Source of the DNA: Collinsella phocaeensis
GTDB taxonomy: Bacteria; Actinomycetota; Coriobacteriia; Coriobacteriales; Coriobacteriaceae
Length of the DNA: 64,000 bases
Assembly (NCBI RefSeq): GCF_900119895.1
Contig: NZ_FQLR01000002.1
Coordinates: 1 to 64,000 of the forward strand
Reading direction: 5' to 3'
Made by a program: the position numbers and the translations under genes. The notes beneath the pieces are model-generated. The model had not been told where the DNA came from, did no database searches, and worked only from the letters and a program-made list of their open reading frames with translations. This document shows, piece by piece, positions 1 to 7,232 of the stretch (position 1 is its first letter; the number at the start of each line of letters is the position of its first letter).

Positions 1-57
1 CGTGCGTCGAGCAGACACGCCCTCAAGCGGCGCGGCCACCGGGTGAAGATAGATGGA

Positions 58-99
58 CCCTGCCCTCCGCGGTAGCTCCGCGGAGGGCAGGGCCTTTTT
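58..99 (+). terminator. Rho-independent terminator of an upstream plus-strand unit
   Basis: A perfect 15-bp stem (58-72 with 78-92, loop TAGCT) is followed by CCTTTTT on the plus strand. It faces rplT, so it most likely ends a plus-strand transcript that begins left of the window. Confidence 0.8.
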
Positions 100-123
100 G
101 CCACTTGACAATGTTCAACTCAT

Positions 124-153
124 ATTAGAAAAAGGGGCGCCGATGGCACCCCT
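124..153 (-). terminator. Terminator of the infC-rpmI-rplT operon
   Basis: On the minus strand AGGGGTGCC-ATC-GGCGCCCCT (133-153, one G-U pair) is followed by TTTTTCTAAT. It lies about 30 bp beyond the rplT stop codon, the expected place for the end of the operon transcript. Confidence 0.85.
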
Positions 154-181
154 ATTTGAAGACACGATATGTGTTCGATCT

Positions 182-541
182 TTAAGCCTCGAGCGCCTTC
201 TTGGCGATGGCGGCGAGCTCGTTGAAGGACTCGATGTCCTCGTAAGCCATCTCGGCCAGGACCTTGCGGTCGAGCTCGATGCCAGCGACCTTCAGACCGT
301 GCATGAACTGAGAATAGGAGATGTCGTTCAGGCGGGCGGCGGCGTTGATACGGGTGATCCAGAGGCTGCGGATCTCACGCTTCTTGTTGCGACGATCGCG
401 GTACTGGTACTGCAGGGAGTGCTGGACCTGCTCTTTAGCATGCTTGTACGTACGCGAAGCGGCACCGTAGTAACCCTTCGCACGATTCATGACGGTACGG
501 CGCTTCTTCTTTGCGTTCACAGCGCGCTTAACACGTGCCAT
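182..541 (-). CDS. rplT: 50S ribosomal protein L20
   Basis: L20 binds 23S rRNA early in assembly of the large subunit and, in well-studied bacteria, represses its own operon by binding the infC leader. The 119-residue product has the normal length and shows the family N-terminus [20 protein letters not shown] and the conserved [17 protein letters not shown] region. It is the last gene of infC-rpmI-rplT; the spacing to rpmI is about 47 bp. Identification is secure. Confidence 0.98.
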   Translation of the reverse strand: MARVKRAVNAKKKRRTVMNRAKGYYGAASRTYKHAKEQVQHSLQYQYRDRRNKKREIRSLWITRINAAARLNDISYSQFMHGLKVAGIELDRKVLAEMAYEDIESFNELAAIAKKALEA

Positions 542-588
542 AGCTAATCAACTCCTAGTAAAAACGAAACGAAACGAGCGTGACCGGA

Positions 589-786
589 TTAGCGGCCGGC
601 GAGACGGGCGTTGACGACCTTGGCGTCGGCAGCGGCGATCTCGGTCTCCTGACGGAAGTTGCGCTTGCGCTTGGTGCTCTTCTTGGTGAGGATGTGGCTC
701 TTGAAGGCCTTGGCACGCATGAGCTTGCCGGTACCGGTGCGGCGGAAACGCTTCTTGGTGCCGCTGTGGGACTTCATCTTAGGCAT
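589..786 (-). CDS. rpmI: 50S ribosomal protein L35
   Basis: Small basic ribosomal protein of 65 residues, the usual length for L35, starting [20 protein letters not shown], which is the family signature. It lies between infC and rplT in the universal gene order and is certainly cotranscribed with them. A ribosome binding site (AAGGAGAA) lies just before the ATG. Confidence 0.98.
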   Translation of the reverse strand: MPKMKSHSGTKKRFRRTGTGKLMRAKAFKSHILTKKSTKRKRNFRQETEIAAADAKVVNARLAGR

Positions 787-814
787 GAACTTCTCCTTAA
801 TCGGTTGCTACTGA

Positions 815-1375
815 CTACTTCTCGGGCGCTGCGTCTTCGGCTTCAACCTTGTCGAAGGCTCCCTTGATCGGAGCGAGGACCATCAGCATGTTGCGGCCCT
901 CGAGTTTGGGTGCGGAATCGACCGTGGCGTACGGCTTCAGGTCCTCGGCCAGACGGTCCAGCACGTTCAGGCCCTGCTCGGGGTGGGCCATCTCGCGGCC
1001 ACGGAACATGATGGTGACCTTGACGCGCGCACCCTTCTTGAGGAAGCGCAGCACGTGACCCTTCTTGGTCTCGTAATCGCCCTTGTCGATCTTAGGCCGG
1101 AACTTCATCTCCTTGACCTCGACGCGCGACTGGTTCTTACGAGCCTGCTTGGCCTTGATGGCCTGCTGGTACTTGAACTTGCCGTAATCCATGACCCTGC
1201 ACACCGGCGGCTCCGCGTTAGGCGCGATCTCCACCAGGTCAAGGCCCTGCTCATCGGCAACGCGCTGTGCGTCGCGAATGCCGAACAGGCCGAGCTGCGA
1301 ACCATCTACGCCGATAAGACGGCACGTGGTCGCGGTAATGTCCCCGTTGATGCGGGTGTCATCAGACCTAGCTAT
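815..1375 (-). CDS. infC: Translation initiation factor IF-3, probable AUA start
   Basis: IF-3 binds the 30S subunit and proofreads start-codon and initiator-tRNA choice. The open frame extends upstream to 1558, but the homologous protein begins at IARSDDTRINGD. At that point the minus strand reads AAGGAGG, 8 nt, then ATA (1375-1373), so an AUA initiator gives 186 residues, a normal IF-3 length. A non-AUG start at infC is established in E. coli (AUU) as the basis of autoregulation, because IF-3 discriminates against rare start codons. Conserved IF-3 segments visible include CRVMDYGKFKYQQ and VKEMKFRPKID. No ATG or GTG occurs near the Shine-Dalgarno sequence. Confidence 0.93.
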   Translation of the reverse strand: MARSDDTRINGDITATTCRLIGVDGSQLGLFGIRDAQRVADEQGLDLVEIAPNAEPPVCRVMDYGKFKYQQAIKAKQARKNQSRVEVKEMKFRPKIDKGDYETKKGHVLRFLKKGARVKVTIMFRGREMAHPEQGLNVLDRLAEDLKPYATVDSAPKLEGRNMLMVLAPIKGAFDKVEAEDAAPEK

Positions 1376-1400
1376 TGTCCCAACCTCCTTCTTGCGAGAC

Positions 1401-1436
1401 AAAACAAAACCCAGATGCCAACAAGCAGCATCTGGG
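1401..1436 (-). promoter_or_regulatory. Attenuator-type hairpin in the infC leader
   Basis: In the infC direction CCCAGATGC, a 9-nt loop and GCATCTGGG (1410-1436) are followed by TTTTGTTTTG. This is a complete intrinsic terminator placed about 13 nt upstream of the infC Shine-Dalgarno sequence. Firmicutes infC leaders controlled by L20 use such a premature terminator; control by L20 here is inference. A second small hairpin (GCTGC-TTTTA-GCAGC) lies upstream near 1541-1556. Confidence 0.75.
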
Positions 1437-1561
1437 CACAACGTAGAAAACGGTCCGAAACCGGTACATCTTCGTTTGTTGGACCAGACAGCTACCCATA
1501 TGGCGCCGAAAGGTGGGGGCCTTGCCCCTCTTTCACATAAAGCTGCTAAAAGCAGCACCGT

Positions 1562-1590
1562 TGAATATTAGCATACCGGACAGCAACTTC
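1562..1590 (-). promoter_or_regulatory. Candidate infC operon promoter (extended -10)
   Basis: The minus strand carries TGCTAATAT, a TG-n-TAATAT extended -10, about 190 bp upstream of the infC start and upstream of the leader hairpins. No good -35 hexamer is seen at 17 bp, so the call rests on the extended -10 and its position. Confidence 0.4.
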
Positions 1591-1683
1591 ACACTTTCAT
1601 CACGAGCGGTTTGCTCGCCGGCCATCACCCGCCGGCCATCACCGCGCCCCGATGCACCCGACGCCGGAATCCGCGACGCGACC

Positions 1684-1878
1684 TCACTCCCCTCGTGCCT
1701 CCCCCCGCTCGCGGGAAGCGGGATCCTCGCGACGAGGCAGCCTCCCGGCCCGCTTGAGGGCGTCGCGCAAGATCCACTCGACTTGGCCGTTTGCGCTGCG
1801 CATCTCGTCGTCCGCCCAACGCTGGACCGCCTCCCATACGACAGGGTCTATGCGGAGAGGATACTGCTTGCGTGCCAT
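1684..1878 (-). CDS. Ribbon-helix-helix (Arc/CopG-like) small DNA-binding protein, copy 1
   Basis: The start is placed at the ATG of MARKQYPLRIDPVVWEAV (64 residues); the longer open frame to 1935 has no paralogue support. The sequence fits a short beta-strand (KQYPLRID) followed by two helices ending WILRDALKRAGR, as in Arc-type repressors. It lies directly downstream of an SPFH gene on the same strand, and the same pair recurs inverted at 39.4-40.7 kb with nearly identical residues up to KRAGR. SPFH plus a small Arc-like protein is a recurring neighbourhood, but what the pair does is unknown. It may repress the palindromic promoter shared by both copies; that is inference. Confidence 0.8.
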   Translation of the reverse strand: MARKQYPLRIDPVVWEAVQRWADDEMRSANGQVEWILRDALKRAGRLPRREDPASRERGEARGE

Positions 1879-2001
1879 GGCGTGCCTTCTTATCGGGATG
1901 GACCTTGGGTGGTGGGCCATCTTCCAGCGTATCAAATACGGCGAGCGGGCGGTGTCGACTGGAGCACCGGTACGGAGAGCCTGCGTTCAGCGCCGCAGGA
2001 C

Positions 2002-2030
2002 CTCGATTTAGGGACCGTCCCTACATCGAG
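2002..2030. repeat. Dispersed GGGACNGTCCC palindrome, after SPFH copy 1
   Basis: CTCGATTTAGGGAC-C-GTCCCTACATCGAG forms a 14-bp stem with one mismatch, six bases past the SPFH stop. It belongs to the same short palindrome family found near 40.4, 60.3 and 62.5 kb. It has no T-tract in either direction, so terminator function is uncertain. Confidence 0.75.
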
Positions 2031-2035
2031 ATGGG

Positions 2036-3055
2036 CTAGTAGAGGGAGCCGGCGTTGACGATGGGGTGCGTCTCGGACTCGCCGCAGAGAACCACCATGA
2101 GGTTGCTGGCCATGTTTGCCTTGCGCTCGTCATCCAGCTCGATGGTTCCGCCGGCGGCCATCTCCTTCACGGCCATGTCGACCATGGAGACGGCGCCCTC
2201 GACGATCTTCTTGCGCGCGGCGATGACGGCCTCGGCCTGCTGGCGGCGCAGCATCGCCTGGGCGATCTCGGGAGAGTAGGCGAGGTGGGTGAGGCGGGCG
2301 TCGTCCACCTCGACGCCGGCGGGCGCGAGACGCATCGCGAGCTCGCGGCGCAGGGCCTCGGAGACCTCCTCGACGTTGGCGCGCAGCGTGATGGCGCCCG
2401 CGGCGTCGGACTCGTCCTCAAGGTGGTCGTAGGCGTACACGCTGGCCACGTGGCGCAGCGCCGTCTCGGCCTGCATGGCCACGTAGCTCTGGTAGTCGTC
2501 GACGTCGAACAGGGCCTTGGCGGTGTCGGCCACGTGCCACACCACGACGGTGGCGATCTCGATGGGGTTGCCCATCTTGTCGTTGACCTTCAGGCGCTCG
2601 CCGTTCAGGGTGCGCACGCGAGTGGAGATGGTGCAGGGGTTGCCCTTGACGGCCTTCTGGGCGGCGGCCTTGGCGGCCTTCGAATCGCTCATCTCGAGCT
2701 CGAGCATCTCGCCGATGCCGGCGGAGCCGCCCATGCTCTTGCTGTAGAACGGGTTCGCCCAGAAGAAGCCCTCGTCGCGCACGGTGCCCACGTACTTGCC
2801 GAAGAGGATGCACACGCGCGCCTGGCCGGGCTGCAGGGAGAAGAAGCCGTTCAGCGGCAGGAACCAGGAGCAGAAGGCAACGATGCTTGCGCCCAGCCCC
2901 AAGCCGTAGGCGGCCGGCGCGTCGACGCCGTCGGGCGTGCCGGCGATGCCGGCAACGCTCCATATGAAGAGGCCGACGATGGCGACGAGCGCCACGATGA
3001 CGACGGCGAGCATGCCGTAGCCCGACTTGGCCTTGAGTTGCTTTTCCACGCTCAT
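2036..3055 (-). CDS. SPFH/band-7 domain membrane protein, copy 1
   Basis: SPFH proteins form large membrane-associated oligomers that organise lipid domains. The 339-residue product has two N-terminal hydrophobic segments (about 16-38 and 52-72), then the SPFH domain (about 75-280; motifs [22 protein letters not shown] and [22 protein letters not shown]) and a helical tail. The ATG of MSVEKQL is chosen because AAAGGA precedes it by 6 nt. It is followed by the ribbon-helix-helix gene. A paralogue at 39371-40402 is nearly identical except for residues about 107-140, between the membrane anchor and the SPFH core, where copy 2 is rewritten and slightly longer. Confidence 0.9.
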   Translation of the reverse strand: MSVEKQLKAKSGYGMLAVVIVALVAIVGLFIWSVAGIAGTPDGVDAPAAYGLGLGASIVAFCSWFLPLNGFFSLQPGQARVCILFGKYVGTVRDEGFFWANPFYSKSMGGSAGIGEMLELEMSDSKAAKAAAQKAVKGNPCTISTRVRTLNGERLKVNDKMGNPIEIATVVVWHVADTAKALFDVDDYQSYVAMQAETALRHVASVYAYDHLEDESDAAGAITLRANVEEVSEALRRELAMRLAPAGVEVDDARLTHLAYSPEIAQAMLRRQQAEAVIAARKKIVEGAVSMVDMAVKEMAAGGTIELDDERKANMASNLMVVLCGESETHPIVNAGSLY

Positions 3056-3162
3056 GTGAGTTCCTTTCACGACTGCACCGGCGTTTGCGTGACAGCCCCG
3101 GCGCCACCCCCAGATTGCGATGGGGAGGGGGCGAGTCCCCGAGCAGTCCGTGCGGCTGCTGA

Positions 3163-3195
3163 TTGCATTGTGATATCACATTGAGACCATGTCAA
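3163..3195 (-). promoter_or_regulatory. SPFH copy 1 promoter with palindromic operator
   Basis: The minus strand reads TTGACA (3195-3190), a 17-bp spacer and CACAAT. The palindrome TGTGATATCACA (3169-3180) covers the end of the spacer and the -10. The identical arrangement precedes SPFH copy 2 at 39231-39260. Overlap with the -10 suggests repression. Confidence 0.7.
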
Positions 3196-3404
3196 GGGAA
3201 TTGGCATTCCGAGGCCGAACGACAACAGACGGCGCATGTATGAGGGCCGGCATGAGAGGGCGGACAGGCAGACCGGTCGTGCCGCGATTTCGGAAGCGCG
3301 CACCGCCGCTGCCGATTCGCCGCCCGAACGCCTCGACTGAGGAAGCAGACGCCGGATTGAGGTGGATGCACGACACGAAGCCCCGTCGAGCGGCCGAGAC
3401 CCCG

Positions 3405-3430
3405 CTCAATTTGGCGCCTGTCCCCGATTT
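3405..3430. repeat. Dispersed CTGTCCCC element
   Basis: CTCAATTTGGCGCCTGTCCCC is one copy of the short interspersed family described at 17496, 30322, 30873, 30936 and 60419. It lies in the 440-bp interval between the SPFH promoter and the tRNA, which otherwise shows no gene. Confidence 0.6.
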
Positions 3431-3459
3431 AGGCGTTTGACCCGGGACGCAGAGACCGT

Positions 3460-3487
3460 AAACGAAAAGGACCCCTGACGGGGTCCT
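3460..3487 (-). terminator. tRNA-Leu terminator
   Basis: On the minus strand AGGACCCC-GTCA-GGGGTCCT is followed by TTTCGTTT, starting 13 bp past the tRNA 3' end. Confidence 0.85.
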
Positions 3488-3499
3488 CTCGCATGCATA

Positions 3500-3586
3500 T
3501 GGTGCCCGAGGCGAGGGTCGAACTCGCACGATGTCGCCATCGGCGGATTTTGAGTCCGCTGCGTCTGCCAATTCCGCCACTCGGGC
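3500..3586 (-). tRNA. tRNA-Leu(CAA)
   Basis: The minus strand folds as an 87-nt class II tRNA: acceptor GCCCGAG/CTCGGGC, D-arm region GAATTGGCAGAC, anticodon stem GCGGA/TCCGC with loop CTCAAAA (anticodon CAA, + coordinates 3550-3552), a long variable arm, T-arm GAGTTCGACCCTC, discriminator A and encoded CCA. It decodes UUG. It stands alone with its own terminator, 320 bp from the SPFH promoter. Confidence 0.97.
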
Positions 3587-3630
3587 ACGCGTCTGCACAT
3601 GGTACCACAACCGAGGAGGTGCGCACCCGA

Positions 3631-5055
3631 TCAGACTTCCGCCATCTCGAGCAGCTCCACCGTGCGAATCATCTCGCAGGCATCGAGTCCGCGCCCGTCG
3701 ACGGCGGCCTCCCCCATCTGGTTGTCGTAGGGGTCCGAGCGCACCTCGTCGAACGAGGGGACGAGATCCGCTTGAAAGCGGCTGTTCGCCACCATGCGCC
3801 AGGGATCGAGGTTGCCGAAATGGTGCCTGCGGCGCACCTCGTCGCCTGCGCGACGCGCCGACGACCCGAACGAGCAGTCCGCCCAGAGCCAGCCGTATTC
3901 CTCGGTGTAGAACATCGCCCAGTCGTGGGGCCCGATGTAGTCGCAGGCGACATACAGGCCGCTCTGCCAGCGCGCGGGAACTCCCGCGATGCGGCACATG
4001 GTGATGAAGAGCAGCGCCATGACGCCGCAGTCGCCTCGGAGCGACTTGGCGCACGCGTCCGCAATCGCATCGAGCTGCGCATATTCGGGCTGGTAGCGGT
4101 AATCCACGTTGCGCGTCACGTAGTCGTAGATCGCACGCGCGCGATCCACGGGACGCTCGATGCCGCCCACGACCCGGGCGGTCAGGGCGCGCAGGTAGGG
4201 CGTGAACAGGATATGGGGCCGCTCCTCAGCGAGGTCAGCCGGCGACACCGCGCCGTCCGCAACCGCGTGGCGGGCGGGAGCGGGACGCTCGGTGTCGACA
4301 TACGGCGCGCGGATGCGATACCTGTAGACGACCTCGAAGGTGCGCAGCGCGTCCGACTCCCAGAACACGGTGCGGGCCGAGGCGTCCTCCGGTGCGAACA
4401 GGGCGCCTTCGGTTGCGGAGAGCATCTCGATATCGCTTTGCTGGGGCGAGGCGGCAGGGACCGGTAGCCAGGCCCGAACCGTCTGGCCCGCGCGGGCGCC
4501 GGGCACCTCGATCCGTGCCCGCACGGTCACGAGCCGCTCGGAGAAGCCGCGGTCCCGCATGTCGGCGAGCATGGCGTCGCGGGTCGCCGTGTCGGAGGGG
4601 GCATCGGGAGCAAGGCCGGGGACCTCGGCGGGGTACACGCGGAGCGAATCGAGGAAATCGGCGAGGAAGCGCTGCTCCCCGTCGACCATGCGCCAATCGA
4701 TGCGCCCGCGCTCGACGAGCTCGTCCAGCTGTCCTTCGGTGAATTCCGGCCATTCGACGCGTATGAGCTCGAGGGCGCGCTCGCGGCTCACGCAGAACTG
4801 CCGCGCGAGCCGACCCATGCGATGGCGCTCGATTCGCAGGCATGCGGCGAGCTCGGGCTCGACCCCGCCTGCTTCGAGCATCGCCGTACAAGCCGCGCAC
4901 GCTGCGTCCAGCCTGCCGATCGCCTTCAGCCGAGCGATCTCGGCAGGAAGGCCGACGTCCAGGAAGCGGTAATCGCCGTTGCGCGCGCCGTCGACGGCAC
5001 CCAGCGGCCCCTCGGCGACGACTCCGTCCGCCGGACACACAGTCCTGACACCCAT
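3631..5055 (-). CDS. Transglutaminase-like domain protein
   Basis: The product has 474 residues. The C-terminal third carries a transglutaminase/protease fold with an intact Cys-His-Asp triad: Cys in RGDCGVMALLF, His in GPHDWAMFY and Asp in LWADCSF. The preceding 200 residues form a beta-rich domain (YRYRIRAPYVDTERPAP) and an N-terminal helical region with Cys-rich CAACTAM. No signal peptide is visible, so it is probably cytoplasmic. Such proteins act as cysteine peptidases or amidases, but the substrate cannot be told. It is monocistronic, with GGAGG just before the ATG. Confidence 0.85.
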   Translation of the reverse strand: MGVRTVCPADGVVAEGPLGAVDGARNGDYRFLDVGLPAEIARLKAIGRLDAACAACTAMLEAGGVEPELAACLRIERHRMGRLARQFCVSRERALELIRVEWPEFTEGQLDELVERGRIDWRMVDGEQRFLADFLDSLRVYPAEVPGLAPDAPSDTATRDAMLADMRDRGFSERLVTVRARIEVPGARAGQTVRAWLPVPAASPQQSDIEMLSATEGALFAPEDASARTVFWESDALRTFEVVYRYRIRAPYVDTERPAPARHAVADGAVSPADLAEERPHILFTPYLRALTARVVGGIERPVDRARAIYDYVTRNVDYRYQPEYAQLDAIADACAKSLRGDCGVMALLFITMCRIAGVPARWQSGLYVACDYIGPHDWAMFYTEEYGWLWADCSFGSSARRAGDEVRRRHHFGNLDPWRMVANSRFQADLVPSFDEVRSDPYDNQMGEAAVDGRGLDACEMIRTVELLEMAEV

Positions 5056-5328
5056 GATTACCTCCGCTTACCGTAGACATGATCATTAGAAGTGTATCCG
5101 AACGCCGCGGTTCGGAGAGGCGGCGGGGCCTGCGCGGCGGCGAGCGCGGAGCACGGCGTCGCGGGAGCATCCGACCGGAACGGCGCACGGGGCCCGCGGG
5201 GCATCGCGATCTGACCGGGCTGGCGGGAGCGACCGGACCCTCATGCCGGCACCCCGCGATTTCGCCGCGCGAAAACGACCGCCGCGCGCACTGCCCCCAT
5301 GCCGGCGCGGCGCGTCCCGCATACGAGA

Positions 5329-5357
5329 ACGGGCGGCACCGCAGGGGTGCCACCCGT
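5329..5357 (-). terminator. Hairpin downstream of fba
   Basis: ACGGGTGGCACC and GGTGCCGCCCGT form a 12-bp stem, with one G-U pair, about 30 bp past the aldolase stop. It lacks a long T-tract. The rest of the 330-bp gap between fba and the transglutaminase gene shows no gene. Confidence 0.55.
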
Positions 5358-5387
5358 CGCACGACGCAATGCATTGCAGAGCGAGCG

Positions 5388-6254
5388 CTACGCCTTGTTG
5401 ACGGAGCCGAACTCCTCCATGAGCTCCTTGGTGCGCGCGACGATCGCCTCGCGACCGGGCTTGAGAAGCTTGCGGGGATCGTAGCCCTTGCCCTGCTGGT
5501 CGAGACCGGCCTCGATGTACTCGCGGGTGCCGCGGGCGAAGACGAGCTGCAGGTCGGTGTTGACGTTGATCTTGGAGACGCCAAGGGAGATGGCCTTCTG
5601 GATCTGGTCAACCGGGATGCCGGTGCCGCCGTGCAGAACGAGCGGCAGGTCGCCGACCTCGGCCTTGATCTCGCCAAGGCGCTCGAAGGACAGGCCAGCC
5701 CAGTCCGCAGGGTACACGCCGTGGATGTTGCCGATACCGCAGGCGAGGAAATCGACCCCGAGATCGGCGATCTGCTTGCACTCGGCAGGGTCGGCGAGCT
5801 CGCCGTTGGAAGCGACGCCGTCCTCGACGCCACCGATTCCGCCGACCTCGGCCTCGATGGACATGCCCCTCTCGTGGGCGAGCTTGACGAGCTCGGCGGT
5901 GCGATCGAGGTTGAGCTGGAAGGTCTCCTCATGGGAACCGTCGTACATGATCGAGGTGAAGCCGGCCTCGACGCACTTGAAGCAGTCCTCGTAGGAGCCG
6001 TGATCGAGATGCAAGGCGACCGGGACGGTGATGTTCAGGGCTTCGACCGCGGCCTTGACCATATCGGCGCAGACCTTGTAGCCGCCCATCCACTTGGCGG
6101 CGCCGCCGGTGCACTGGATGATCAGCGGGGACTTTGCCTCTTCGGCGGCCTGCAGGATGGACAGCGTCCACTCCAGGTTGTTGGTGTTGAACGCACCGAG
6201 CGCGTAATGACCGGCCTCGGCCTGCTTCAGCATGTCTGTTGCGTTAACGAGCAT
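5388..6254 (-). CDS. fba: Class II fructose-bisphosphate aldolase
   Basis: A zinc-dependent aldolase that splits fructose 1,6-bisphosphate into DHAP and glyceraldehyde 3-phosphate in glycolysis. The 288-residue product has the class II zinc and catalytic motifs LHLDHGS (metal His and catalytic Asp), YDGSH, VGGIGG, LHGGTG and the phosphate-binding SKINVNTD. The short form without the long insertion is typical of Gram-positive enzymes, and fructose-bisphosphate is the likely substrate rather than tagatose-bisphosphate, though sequence alone cannot decide. It is a single-gene unit; an 8-bp inverted repeat lies upstream. Confidence 0.93.
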   Translation of the reverse strand: MLVNATDMLKQAEAGHYALGAFNTNNLEWTLSILQAAEEAKSPLIIQCTGGAAKWMGGYKVCADMVKAAVEALNITVPVALHLDHGSYEDCFKCVEAGFTSIMYDGSHEETFQLNLDRTAELVKLAHERGMSIEAEVGGIGGVEDGVASNGELADPAECKQIADLGVDFLACGIGNIHGVYPADWAGLSFERLGEIKAEVGDLPLVLHGGTGIPVDQIQKAISLGVSKINVNTDLQLVFARGTREYIEAGLDQQGKGYDPRKLLKPGREAIVARTKELMEEFGSVNKA

Positions 6255-6288
6255 GGAAACCCCCTGTTGTCTCGTTGTCGAAATGACG

Positions 6289-6315
6289 CATATAGGATAC
6301 CACGGGCCCTATATG
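6289..6315. promoter_or_regulatory. Inverted repeat upstream of fba, candidate operator
   Basis: CATATAGG, 11 nt and CCTATATG form a perfect 8-bp inverted repeat 35-61 bp upstream of the aldolase start, in the likely promoter. The regulator is not known. Confidence 0.4.
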
Positions 6316-6394
6316 AAAGGTTTTTTCACAAATAAAGAAACAGTGGTCATAAAACTTTCATCCATGAACGGGCGGTTCTAGGCGCCGAACGGCG

Positions 6395-7102
6395 TCAGGA
6401 TGCGTGGGCGCGCAGGGCCTCGCGGACGAACGGGTTGGCGCAGAGCTCCTGGGAGACCGTCGTGGTCCCGTTGTGGCCGATCAGGCAGAGCGTGTCCTCG
6501 GGCAGCATCGCGAACAGGCGCGCCAAGGTGCGCATGATCGTCGCGTCGTCACCGCCCTCGAGATCGGTGCGCCCGTGCCCGCCCGGGAAGAGCGTGTCGC
6601 CCGTGAAGGCGATGTCGCCCTCCTCCGTCGCGGCGAACAGGACGATGCCGCCCGGCGTGTGCCCGGGAGCGTCGAGCACCTGGAGCTCGACATCGCCGAA
6701 CGCGAGAGTATCGCCCTCGGCGAGCGAGCGGTCGGGCGCCGGGGGCTCCTCGGTATCGAGGCCGTAGAACCCGCGGAGATGGCGAATCGCTCCGGGAACG
6801 ATGGGGATATCCGCTTCCGACATGAGAAAGGGGACGTCCTCGCCCAGCACGCGGCGCATGCCCGCGACCCCGCCGACGTGGTCGGCGTGCCCATGGGTGC
6901 ACGCGATCGCGACGATGCGGACACCGGGATGTCCATCGATGAAATCGCGCGCCAGGCGCTCGCCCTCGGACGCCGGATCGATCACCACGGCCTCGTCGCC
7001 CGAGATCGCAAAATAGGTATTCGTCTGAATGGGCCCGTTCACCACGCACTCGACCCGCATCGTCCCGCGCGGAACGCAATCGAGCTCTGTCTCGGCCTGC
7101 AT
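6395..7102 (-). CDS. Metallo-beta-lactamase-fold hydrolase (glyoxalase II-like)
   Basis: A 235-residue protein starting at MQAETELDC, preceded by GGAAGGGAGG. It carries the metal motif THGHADH, then APGHTPGG, GDTLFPGG and a C-terminal GHNG histidine, the full ligand set of the hydroxyacylglutathione-hydrolase-like branch. Members hydrolyse thioesters or related small molecules; actinobacteria of this type usually lack glutathione, so the substrate is probably another thiol ester (inference). It is divergent from tex, sharing a 130-bp intergenic region. Confidence 0.85.
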   Translation of the reverse strand: MQAETELDCVPRGTMRVECVVNGPIQTNTYFAISGDEAVVIDPASEGERLARDFIDGHPGVRIVAIACTHGHADHVGGVAGMRRVLGEDVPFLMSEADIPIVPGAIRHLRGFYGLDTEEPPAPDRSLAEGDTLAFGDVELQVLDAPGHTPGGIVLFAATEEGDIAFTGDTLFPGGHGRTDLEGGDDATIMRTLARLFAMLPEDTLCLIGHNGTTTVSQELCANPFVREALRAHAS

Positions 7103-7232
7103 CGCGGCCTCCCTTCCGCCCCGTGGGGCGCACTCGTTGGACAAGGGGATTGTAACGGGTAATTCCATGTGCACGCCGATATGACCCTACAATACCTACA
7201 CCTAGCACGAAACCGAGACGGATTGGAGCCGG

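Noticed and set aside
2747-2757. Additional SOS box (GAACGGGTTC)
   Set aside because: The half-sites are 2 bp apart instead of 4, and it lies inside the SPFH coding region.
3169-3180. CRP/FNR-type binding site
   Set aside because: TGTGA and TCACA are separated by 2 bp instead of 6, so the half-site spacing does not fit CRP.
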